Below the pieces are notes generated by a model. That model ran no database searches, was not told the DNA's origin, and saw only the letters and a program-made list of their open reading frames with translations. From Thiomicrorhabdus sp965602805 (lineage in GTDB: Bacteria; Pseudomonadota; Gammaproteobacteria; Thiomicrospirales; Thiomicrospiraceae), in contig CBFCZK010000003.1 of the NCBI GenBank assembly GCA_965602805.1, positions 62,001 through 126,000 on the forward strand: 64,000 nucleotides of DNA, in the 5' to 3' direction. A program made the position numbers and the translations under genes. Of this stretch, positions 35,156-42,678 are shown in pieces. Position 1 is the stretch's first letter, and every line of letters starts with the position of its first letter.

Positions 35156-36375
35156 ACAAACATCTTCTGTAACAAGCCTTTCTTGAAGGTTGTGGTTTGT
35201 TCGAGAATTGACCTGGCCTGGTCAATTTTTTGGTCGATTTGGGTTAGGAAGTTGGCGATTTTTTGTTGTTCTTCAAGGCAAGGCAATAGAACCTTTAAGC
35301 TTCCCAACTGACTGTTATAAAGGTGAACTACCGAATTACCCTGTGCAAGTCTAGCAATGTCAAAACGTTTATGGGAGTTAAGATAATATGCTAAAAATAC
35401 CCCATTAAATTTCCCCCGAATGATATTTAAATCGCCACTTAAAGCAATGCCATCATTTAAAACACAACTCGCGGTTGCAATATCAATATTAGTCTCACCT
35501 GATGCAGGAATAATCACATCATTAGCTACACTCAAAATTAGGCTATCTTTATTAAGGTTGGTTGATGATATTGGCTTATTAATAACCTCTTGATAATGTG
35601 TATAAAGCTCACCATATCTAATGCAAGGTAGCTTACCTTCCGCGACAATATCACTTTTGGAAATGTCTTTACCTTTTGAAAATTTTGCGACATCACACAG
35701 ACTTTTCTCTTCCCACTCAGGATATTCATTACCTTGATTGTCTTTGAAGCGGATTTGTTGGGTGAAGATTTGTTGCATGACGCCTTTTTTGTATTCGGTG
35801 AGCAGGGAGTGCTTTTCGGTGAGCTGTTCGATTTTTTTGTCCATCGAACTTAAAAAATCAGCGATTTTTTGTTGTTCATTATTGCTTGGAAGGTTTAACG
35901 ATAGAAGGCTAAGCTGAGTTCCATATAAATGAACAACTGAATTTCCCTGGGCGAATTTAGCAATATCAGTTTTTTTCTTATTATTGAGGTAATACGCTAA
36001 AAAGGCACCATTTTGCTCTGTTCGAATAATATTTAAGTCACCACCTAAAGCGATACCCTCCAATTGGACACAAGAAGCTGTAGCGATATCAATTGAAGTC
36101 TCTCCTGAAGCAGGGATTATGACATCGTTTTTTTTGCTTAAAACAAGGTTTTCAGAAGATACTTTTGTTCTAGATATGACGTTATCAATTACCTCTCCAT
36201 ATTCAGTATAAAGCTGACCATATCGAATACATTCGGTATTACCCATTTCATCAATATCCGCTTTTGATATACCTTTACCTTTAGAAAACTTTGATATATC
36301 GCCAAGTTTAAAACTTAACCAATCAGACTCAAATTCAGAAAATCTGAGTTCAGGCACATTCTTAACCTCTCTCAT
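35152..36375 (-). CDS. hsdS: Type I restriction enzyme, specificity subunit with two similar TRDs
   Basis: The 407-residue subunit sets the DNA target. Two target-recognition domains (about residues 10-165 and 215-375) are each followed by a coiled-coil spacer (QQKIADFLSSMDKKIEQL and QQKIANFLTQIDQKIDQA). The TRDs are strongly similar: both contain FSKGK-ISK-DI, CIRYG-LYT-Y-EVI, NDVIIPASGET-IDIATASCV, GDLNIIR and AQGNSVVHLY. A symmetric bipartite target is therefore expected. The start forms TAATG with the hsdM stop. A nearly perfect palindrome copy (35206-35227) lies in its 3' part. Confidence 0.93.
   Translation of the reverse strand: MREVKNVPELRFSEFESDWLSFKLGDISKFSKGKGISKADIDEMGNTECIRYGQLYTEYGEVIDNVISRTKVSSENLVLSKKNDVIIPASGETSIDIATASCVQLEGIALGGDLNIIRTEQNGAFLAYYLNNKKKTDIAKFAQGNSVVHLYGTQLSLLSLNLPSNNEQQKIADFLSSMDKKIEQLTEKHSLLTEYKKGVMQQIFTQQIRFKDNQGNEYPEWEEKSLCDVAKFSKGKDISKSDIVAEGKLPCIRYGELYTHYQEVINKPISSTNLNKDSLILSVANDVIIPASGETNIDIATASCVLNDGIALSGDLNIIRGKFNGVFLAYYLNSHKRFDIARLAQGNSVVHLYNSQLGSLKVLLPCLEEQQKIANFLTQIDQKIDQARSILEQTTTFKKGLLQKMFV
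35206..35227. repeat. Intragenic palindrome copy in hsdS (22 bp, one mismatch pair)
   Basis: AATTGACCTGG and CCTGGTCAATT are complementary except at one position. The copy encodes I-D-Q-A-R-S-I in the last HsdS spacer. Confidence 0.85.
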
Positions 36376-37943
36376 TAGAACGGTGCCTCAATTCCCAGCT
36401 GTTTACAGTAATCCGCAATCACCGTATCGGTCTGTTTCATCTCAGTATCCAACACTCTAATTTTCTGAGTCACGGCGTTTAAATCAATTGGTTTTTCTTC
36501 CTCAAAGGTATCCACGTATCTTGGAATATTAAGGTTATAGTCGTTTTCTTTGATTTCAGTCAGTGGTGCCACGTAGCTGTATTTTTCATGCGTTTCACGG
36601 TTGTGATAGGTGCTAACAATCTTTTGAATATGCTCAGGTGTTAAGGCGTTTTGATTTTTGTTTTTCTCAAAGTCATTGGAGGCATCAATAAACAGAATGT
36701 CATCGGGATTGGTTCGGCATTTTTTGAACACCAAAATACAGGTGGGAATACTCGTGCCATAGAAGATATTGGCGGGTAAGCCAATCACCGCATCTAAGTA
36801 GTTACGGTCTTCAATCAGGTATTGGCGAATATGACCTTCTGCCGCGCCACGGAATAACACGCCATGTGGCAATACAATGGCCATAGTGCCATTATCGGCC
36901 AAGTGGTGAATCATGTGTTGCACAAAGGCAAAATCAGCTTTAGTTTTGGGTGCGAGTTTGCCGTATTGAGAAAAACGATCATCACTCATAAACAATTGAT
37001 TGGCTGACCAATGGGCGGAAAATGGAGGGTTGGCCACAATCGCCTCGAACTGCTGTCCCACATGCTGCGGATGCTCTAGGGTATCTTCTTGTTTGATGTC
37101 GAACTGCTTGTAGTTCACACCATGCAAAATCATATTCATACGAGCTAAGTTGTAAGTGGTTCGATTAAGCTCCTGGCCGTAAAAATGGCCTACTTCTTTA
37201 ACTTCTTTAGATACACGTAGCAACAAAGAGCCTGAACCACAGGTTGGGTCATACACCGATTTAAGATAGTTTTTATCGTCGGTTACTATTTTGGCGAGGA
37301 TGGTGGAGACAGTTTGCGGAGTATAGAACTCACCGGCCTTTTTACCGGCACCCGAAGCAAATTGTCCTATAAGGTATTCATAAGAATCGCCCAATACATC
37401 CGCATTGGAGTTTTCTAGTTGAAAATCGATTTTGTCTAAGTGTGAGAGGATTTTGGAGACTAACTCATTCTTCTGCTTCTCGGATTTACCAAGTTTGCTG
37501 GAGTTCAGATCAAGGTCTTCAAACAATTTATTGAAGTCATCCTCTGACTCTGTGCCCATTGTGGATTGTTCAATGTTATTGAGGATGTTTTGCAGTTCGC
37601 CCAAAATAAAGTTATCGGACGATTCACCTTCGATTGCCGAGCCTTTTTTGGCGATGGCTGAAAACAATTCAGAAGGTTTTAAAACATAACCGAGCTTTTC
37701 AATCGTCTCTTGGGCTACTGCCTTAACAATTTCCAGACCTTCTTCGGTGGTCTCATCTACAGTAGCGTAATCAAAATTGTCTTCTAAACTGTTGGCATAT
37801 AGGCAGAGTTTTTCAGAGAGGTATTTATAGAAGATAAACCCTAGGATGTAATCACGAAATTCATCGGCATCCATCTTGCCGCGTAAAGCGTTAGCGATAT
37901 TCCATAACTGTTGTTCAAGGAGTTTCTTTTCATCTTCTGACAT
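36375..37943 (-). CDS. hsdM: Type I restriction enzyme, modification (methyltransferase) subunit
   Basis: The 522-residue adenine-N6 methyltransferase has the N-terminal HsdM helical domain (LWNIANALRGKMDADEFRDYILGFIFYKYLSEK) and SAM motif I in YDPTCGSGSLLLR near residue 235. The catalytic motif IV reads NPPF in VANPPFSAHW near 307. The C-terminal tail fits EcoR124-type HsdM. It precedes hsdS with a one-base overlap and follows an XRE regulator by about 80 bases. Confidence 0.96.
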   Translation of the reverse strand: MSEDEKKLLEQQLWNIANALRGKMDADEFRDYILGFIFYKYLSEKLCLYANSLEDNFDYATVDETTEEGLEIVKAVAQETIEKLGYVLKPSELFSAIAKKGSAIEGESSDNFILGELQNILNNIEQSTMGTESEDDFNKLFEDLDLNSSKLGKSEKQKNELVSKILSHLDKIDFQLENSNADVLGDSYEYLIGQFASGAGKKAGEFYTPQTVSTILAKIVTDDKNYLKSVYDPTCGSGSLLLRVSKEVKEVGHFYGQELNRTTYNLARMNMILHGVNYKQFDIKQEDTLEHPQHVGQQFEAIVANPPFSAHWSANQLFMSDDRFSQYGKLAPKTKADFAFVQHMIHHLADNGTMAIVLPHGVLFRGAAEGHIRQYLIEDRNYLDAVIGLPANIFYGTSIPTCILVFKKCRTNPDDILFIDASNDFEKNKNQNALTPEHIQKIVSTYHNRETHEKYSYVAPLTEIKENDYNLNIPRYVDTFEEEKPIDLNAVTQKIRVLDTEMKQTDTVIADYCKQLGIEAPF

Positions 37944-38023
37944 AATTTCTCGTAATCTTCTATTAATGCTAATTTGTGCGTAATACTAGCATATAAGAGG
38001 GTTTGAGAAAATTAAGAATGGCT

Positions 38024-38269
38024 TTATTTAGGGAAGGAAAAGTTAAGTTTTTGAATTAATTGAATTGGGTCAGCATTGCAAGCTTCACACACCGCTAAAA
38101 CCTCGATGAAATCAAGGTATCGATCGCCGCTCTCATACTTAGAAACATAGCTTTGAGGTTTATCCAGTTTCTTAGCTAATTGGGATTGTGTTAACCCCAA
38201 GCTTTTACGAATATCTCCAAGCTCTATTGCTAATGTTTTGTATTTTTCTTGCCAGACACTTTTTTTCAT
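38024..38269 (-). CDS. XRE-family transcriptional regulator of the RM locus
   Basis: The 81-residue protein has one helix-turn-helix domain (IRKSLGLTQSQLAKKLDKPQSYVSKYESGDRYLD, about residues 20-53). It is the first gene upstream of hsdM on the same strand. A divergent operator lies at 38295-38332. Its size and context resemble a controller (C) protein that delays restriction after entry into a new host, though C proteins are usually linked to type II systems. Confidence 0.88.
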   Translation of the reverse strand: MKKSVWQEKYKTLAIELGDIRKSLGLTQSQLAKKLDKPQSYVSKYESGDRYLDFIEVLAVCEACNADPIQLIQKLNFSFPK

Positions 38270-38294
38270 GTCGGCAGTTTATTCGATAGGTTAG

Positions 38295-38332
38295 AATATC
38301 CCATTTTAGGATATTTAATTTAGGGGGATATT
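38295..38332. promoter_or_regulatory. Candidate operator of the XRE regulator
   Basis: AATATCC (38295-38301), seven bases, GGATATT (38309-38315) is a perfect inverted repeat. A third half-site, GGATATT, lies at 38326-38332 and touches the ATG of the divergent gene at 38333. Site pairs in divergent promoters are typical of XRE/C-protein control. Confidence 0.75.
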
Positions 38333-38830
38333 ATGAGTAGCTTTAAGACAAGAAAAGAGTGGGAGTTAACGGGAGTTAACCGATTGTTTACAAACGAAAA
38401 TGAGCGTCTATACTCTTTTGTGGAAAGCGTATTATTTGGAAATTATTTCATTATCGATGCAATTGAGATGATAGAAGAAGACGAACCTGATGAACCCTTT
38501 GAACTAGGACGTAGGTTTTTTATATCAGGTACATACGATGCATTGAGCTTAATCCATGAAAGTAGCAAGGCGGGCTTAAAGCATCTTGGGATAGCGCTTT
38601 TACAAGGTAAAAACTTTAATGATAGCGGTGACTATATTTCTTCACTCATTGATGAAATCATTCATTGTAAAGATGAAGCAGGCCAAAGTGCATTTATTTA
38701 CCTATTAAGAAATGGTGATAGAATCGTTGAAAGCCTTTTAACAGACAACGAAGAAGAACTATTATTGATTGATTCAATATATAAAGATAGTGTAATGACA
38801 AATTACGGCTTGAAATATTTGAGCTCCTAA
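38333..38830 (+). CDS. Hypothetical protein divergent from the XRE gene
   Basis: The 165-residue protein is acidic and soluble, with segments such as YSFVESVLFGNYFIIDAIEMIEEDEP, FELGRRFFISGTYDALSLIHESSKAGL and an acidic LLTDNEEELLLIDSIY. I do not recognise it. It is the only plus-strand gene of the island. The ribosome site GGGGG lies just before the ATG and overlaps the third operator half-site, so the regulator may repress its translation start region or promoter. Confidence 0.65.
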   Translation: MSSFKTRKEWELTGVNRLFTNENERLYSFVESVLFGNYFIIDAIEMIEEDEPDEPFELGRRFFISGTYDALSLIHESSKAGLKHLGIALLQGKNFNDSGDYISSLIDEIIHCKDEAGQSAFIYLLRNGDRIVESLLTDNEEELLLIDSIYKDSVMTNYGLKYLSS

Positions 38831-38885
38831 CCACAAAAAATACAACTCTTATTTAAAACATCGCACAAGAAACTTGAATGATATT

Positions 38886-40019
38886 TTATTTAAAGGATTT
38901 GTCATGTCGAGCTACAGTATATACATCCAGAGTATCGATATTTTTATGCCTAGAGATAGTCTGGACTATCGACTCAGGTCTCTTTACACCCGCTTCATCA
39001 AGCTTCTTGAACATAATTGTAAGAGCATGATGCCTCAAACCGTGAAGCCAAACTCTTTCGTCTTCGGTTAAATCTGAATTTTCTACTGCCTTTATAAATT
39101 TTTTCCTAATGCTATTAGAAAAACCTCTTTCAGAAAACTTATTACCTCGAGAGTTCAAAAAAACAAACCCTTCATCTTTAAAGGGTTCATGTTTATTTTT
39201 AGCTATTTTTTTTGCTACCTTTAACCTTTCATCTCTATAAAATTCAATATACTTCCAAGTCCAAAGTAGCAGTTCATTTGAAAACGGCACGTTACCTTCC
39301 TTTGAACCTTTTGTAACCGTTAATTTTAGATATATCTGCTGTTGGTTTTCGATCGCTTTTTCAACAGTTTCTTTCAATGGCAAGTTGGAAATTTTTAAAT
39401 TGCATATTTCTTTGGCTCGCAATGCTCCAAGCTTACCGTAATCAACCATAAGTTCAAAAACTGTATTGGCAATCTCTTCTTTTGGACCATACTGTTTAAT
39501 GACATCAATCCAATCGGACCTTGGAGCAATGGGTTTAGCTCTATCATCACTATCTGTTTGTTTTATCAGCGGGTGTTTAATTCTTCCTTTAGGAGTGAAT
39601 TCAATTCTGACTTTGTGAATAAGAGTTGTTCCAATTAAATTCCTAAAATACTCATTCGACTCCAACCAGTACAAATAATTAATAACAGTCGATAAGACTT
39701 GAGATGCATAATTTTCTTTATTTCCATTTCTATTAACAATAGATTGCTTATATGCACTTAAATAATCATCGTCGACACAGGAAAGATCGAGCAAGCAACC
39801 AGTATCCTTTCCTTCATTTTCGCTCTCTAACTGATCAATAAAATCTACTAAATGTCTAGCATAAGTATTAAGAGAGCTTAGAGCGATTCCTTGGAACTTT
39901 TCCAGAAAATAGTTGAGAGTTAAAACATGAAGCCTATGTTTATCTGTAAAAATCAAGGGAAAACCTTTGACTACAGAACCATGAAGCTTTGCTTTTTTTG
40001 AGAATGAAAGGTAAGCCAC
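38886..40019 (-). CDS. Tyrosine recombinase (integrase) at the right edge of the island
   Basis: The 377-residue protein has an N-terminal SAM-like core-binding half (SLNTYARHLVDFIDQLE) and a catalytic half with the first arginine in YGKLGALRAKEICNL, the HGLRHHALT box and ISRHKNIDTLDVYTV, with the nucleophilic tyrosine near the C-terminus. It starts with GTG after an AAGGAAAGG ribosome site. Two AAAGTAGAGT repeats lie directly upstream at 40054 and 40092, within 40 bases of the gene. It lies at the edge of the island, as integrases usually do. Confidence 0.88.
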   Translation of the reverse strand: MAYLSFSKKAKLHGSVVKGFPLIFTDKHRLHVLTLNYFLEKFQGIALSSLNTYARHLVDFIDQLESENEGKDTGCLLDLSCVDDDYLSAYKQSIVNRNGNKENYASQVLSTVINYLYWLESNEYFRNLIGTTLIHKVRIEFTPKGRIKHPLIKQTDSDDRAKPIAPRSDWIDVIKQYGPKEEIANTVFELMVDYGKLGALRAKEICNLKISNLPLKETVEKAIENQQQIYLKLTVTKGSKEGNVPFSNELLLWTWKYIEFYRDERLKVAKKIAKNKHEPFKDEGFVFLNSRGNKFSERGFSNSIRKKFIKAVENSDLTEDERVWLHGLRHHALTIMFKKLDEAGVKRPESIVQTISRHKNIDTLDVYTVARHDKSFK

Positions 40020-40451
40020 TTTAGCCTTTCCTTTTTTAGAGTAGAAATACTAAAAAGTAGAGTTATTAACCATGGCTTATAATTAAAACATAAAGTAGAG
40101 TAAAAGAGTATAGTTGGTTAAAGGTGAATAATAATTACTTTGTTCACACCGCGCATACAATAACTTCCTTTTTATTTTAACTATTACAAAGCCTTAGACA
40201 AGCCTTGTAAAACATCTGTTTTAGGAGCTAATGACAGTCCAATAACAGCCGTGATACAACTCTTTTTTTCAATCTAGCTAGTTTAACCTAACCGCTTTTA
40301 AAGTGCACCCTAGTTGCGATTTTACCGAGCAATTTAATCGTAAAATTTACACCAACAAACCCTACTGTGAAAACGATGCATAAATTAACTTATCCTCGAG
40401 TCTAAATTTACGGTTAAAATCGATGGCAATACACAACGCATTGAGAACGCC
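40020..40451. other. Island right-edge and AMP phosphorylase upstream region
   Basis: This 432-base gap holds the recombinase's upstream repeats and the outward motif at 40109-40131, then sequence that looks like host chromosome. It also has an imperfect inverted repeat at 40333-40349 and 40403-40418 just before the phosphorylase. No further gene was found. Confidence 0.6.
40054..40131 (+). other. Candidate right end of the mobile island
   Basis: Direct repeats AAAGTAGAGT occur at 40054-40063 and 40092-40101. TATAGT, eight bases, GGTGAATAA occurs at 40109-40131 and matches, in inverted orientation, the motif across the ssb start at 23962-23984. These may be recombinase binding sites. Confidence 0.45.
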
Positions 40452-41966
40452 ATGGATACCCTTAAGTTACGCCGAGTTGCCATTGATACCTATAAAGAGA
40501 ACGTTGCTTACTTGCACCGTGATTGTGAAATCTATCAAACCCAAGGCTTTCAGGCGCTTAATAAAATTGAGGTTTATATTAATGGCAATTTGCATCCTGT
40601 GGTCGCCGTTTTAAATGTGGTGGATGATAAAAAAATCACGAATATCGATGAACTCGGATTAAGTGAGCAGGTTTTCCAACAACTCAACCTTGCCGAAGGC
40701 AGTCCGGTAAAAGTCCGGCACGCTGAACAGCCGAAATCACTCTCTTATGTTCACCGTAAAATATCAGGTGATCGCCTAGAATATTCTGAGTACCTAGCAA
40801 TCATTCAGGACATTAATAGAAATCGCTACTCAAAAATTGAAATCACCGCTTACTTAGTTGGCTGTGCCGAATCCGAGATGGATCGAGATGAGGTTCTGTA
40901 TTTGACGCGCGCGATGGTGAATACCGGTGAACGTATCGATTGGCAAGAACCGATGATTGCAGACAAGCACTGCATCGGTGGAATTCCTGGCAATCGCACC
41001 AGCATGCTGATTATGCCGGTTATTGCGGTTTATGGCATGTTGATGCCCAAGACCTCGAGTCGAGCAATCACATCACCGGCCGGTTCTGCCGACACCATGG
41101 AGGTGTTAGCAAACGTTGAGTTAGAAATAAAAAAACTGCAAAAGATTGTAAAACAGAATGGTGGTTGCCTGGCCTGGGGAGGTACGGCAAAATTGGCGCC
41201 TGTCGATGATATATTGATTGCGGTAGAACGTCCGCTATCGATGGACTCTCCGGGACAAATGGTGGCGTCCATTCTCTCTAAAAAGGTCGCGGCTGGTGTT
41301 ACCCACCTTATTATAGACATTCCGGTAGGGCCTACCGCCAAAGTGCATAGTTACGCTAAGGCAATGAAGTTGCGTAAATTATTTGAATATGTTGGTGATA
41401 ATATTGGATTGACGCTTGAAGTGCTTATCACCGATGGCAAACAACCGATTGGCTCAGGGGTTGGCCCCATGTTAGAAGCCAGGGATGTTATGCGAGTCTT
41501 AGAAAATGACCCTTTGGCCTCTCAACATTTACGCGAGAAAGCAATCCAATTGGCAGGTCATATTATTGAATTTGACGTCACCGTGCGCGCCGGTCAAGGC
41601 TATAAAATAGCCCGTGATATTTTAGAATCTGGACAAGCTTTAGAAAAGTTTAATGCCATTATTGATGCGCAAGGCAGAAACCCCAACCCGTTGAGATTAG
41701 CCAAGCTGAACTATGAGGTGGTTGCGACTTGCGATGGTACAGTGAGCAGCATCAATAATTTTGTGATTGCCCATATAGCACGTTTGGCCGGCGCGCCACT
41801 TGACCAACCGGCAGGGGTCGATCTTCATAAAAAACTCGGGGAAACCGTCAAAAAAGGCGAACCGCTTTATACCATATATGCCGACTTTGAAGCCGATTTC
41901 CACTTCGCTAAGGAAGCGGCTTTTCACGATAGTGGTTATGAGATTGAAGGTAAAAAGGTTAACTAG
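40452..41966 (+). CDS. AMP phosphorylase-like / thymidine phosphorylase family protein
   Basis: The 504-residue enzyme has an N-terminal domain of about 85 residues typical of AMP phosphorylases (EVYINGNLHPVVAVLNVVDD) and the nucleoside phosphorylase core. Its phosphate loop, DKHCIGGIPGNRTSML near residue 175, resembles archaeal AMP phosphorylase rather than thymidine phosphorylase (KHSTGG). AMP phosphorylase converts AMP and phosphate to adenine and ribose 1,5-bisphosphate. The gene faces phnN tail to tail with nine bases between, and PhnN uses ribose 1,5-bisphosphate. The exact substrate is inferred. Confidence 0.85.
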   Translation: MDTLKLRRVAIDTYKENVAYLHRDCEIYQTQGFQALNKIEVYINGNLHPVVAVLNVVDDKKITNIDELGLSEQVFQQLNLAEGSPVKVRHAEQPKSLSYVHRKISGDRLEYSEYLAIIQDINRNRYSKIEITAYLVGCAESEMDRDEVLYLTRAMVNTGERIDWQEPMIADKHCIGGIPGNRTSMLIMPVIAVYGMLMPKTSSRAITSPAGSADTMEVLANVELEIKKLQKIVKQNGGCLAWGGTAKLAPVDDILIAVERPLSMDSPGQMVASILSKKVAAGVTHLIIDIPVGPTAKVHSYAKAMKLRKLFEYVGDNIGLTLEVLITDGKQPIGSGVGPMLEARDVMRVLENDPLASQHLREKAIQLAGHIIEFDVTVRAGQGYKIARDILESGQALEKFNAIIDAQGRNPNPLRLAKLNYEVVATCDGTVSSINNFVIAHIARLAGAPLDQPAGVDLHKKLGETVKKGEPLYTIYADFEADFHFAKEAAFHDSGYEIEGKKVN

Positions 41967-41975
41967 AAAGTGAAA

Positions 41976-42575
41976 CTATTGCTGAAAGATATTCAGCAAT
42001 TTCTGTCCTGCTACCTCTAATTTAAAGTCATTACTGACGATCATTAAATTAGGATGACTTAGCTGAGAAAACTCCGAAGCACGCAACAAACGCTCTTCAA
42101 TTTGCTCGGCATTTTCTCGACCACGTTGCTGCAGACGTGTTTTTAACTTATCTAAGGCAACGGTAATCAATACCGGTCGAAGTTCAGGAAAGCGCTTTGT
42201 CGCCTCGGTCAAATACCCCCTAGAACCATTCATCACCACATTCAAACCTTGATCCAACCAGTCTTGTACTTCCTGGCCGATACCATAATGCAGGCCATGA
42301 CTCTGCCAATCAAATAAAAAACAGCCGTATTGTTGACGGTTTAAAAACTCCGATTCACTTAGACTGATATGGTTTTCACCGGTCAATTCTACCGGGCGGG
42401 TAATGTAACGATGGGCAAAGACCACAGGAGTATTGCTTAAGAAAGGTCGTGCATAATTTAACAGAGAGTCTTTACCGACACCGGAAGGACCAATCACATA
42501 ATAGAGATGACCTTGACGAGGTTCAGACTCTTGGCCTAACTGACCAGGCCTGGTCGGTTTATTGGAAATGTTCAT
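41976..42575 (-). CDS. phnN: Ribose 1,5-bisphosphate phosphokinase (PhnN-like)
   Basis: The 199-residue kinase has the P-loop in YVIGPSGVGKDSLLN near residues 27-41, the guanylate-kinase-like fold, and VFAHRYITRP, as in PhnN. It makes PRPP from ribose 1,5-bisphosphate. No phosphonate (phn) genes are nearby. Together with the facing AMP phosphorylase it suggests a nucleotide-to-PRPP salvage route. A palindrome copy (42542-42555) lies in its N-terminal coding region, encoding T-R-P-G-Q. Confidence 0.85.
   Translation of the reverse strand: MNISNKPTRPGQLGQESEPRQGHLYYVIGPSGVGKDSLLNYARPFLSNTPVVFAHRYITRPVELTGENHISLSESEFLNRQQYGCFLFDWQSHGLHYGIGQEVQDWLDQGLNVVMNGSRGYLTEATKRFPELRPVLITVALDKLKTRLQQRGRENAEQIEERLLRASEFSQLSHPNLMIVSNDFKLEVAGQKLLNIFQQ
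42542..42555. repeat. Intragenic copy of GACCAGGCCTGGTC in phnN
   Basis: An exact 14-base core, with AAC and GTT arms beyond one mismatch pair. It sits about 20 bases inside the phnN start. Confidence 0.9.
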
Positions 42576-42678
42576 AAATACGATCTCCTTACCTCTTTAA
42601 TAGGAAGTAACCTTACATTACCTTCTTGAGCGCAGCTATTGGCGTAGGCTTTGATTATATTGTCGTTTATATTGTCGT

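Noticed and set aside
35206..35227. The palindrome as the target of the type I RM system
   Set aside because: Type I targets are bipartite with a non-specific gap. A continuous GGCC-centred palindrome is more like a type II site, and no such enzyme was seen.
24000..40100. CRISPR array or cas genes in the island
   Set aside because: No regularly spaced direct repeats and no cas-like protein were seen.
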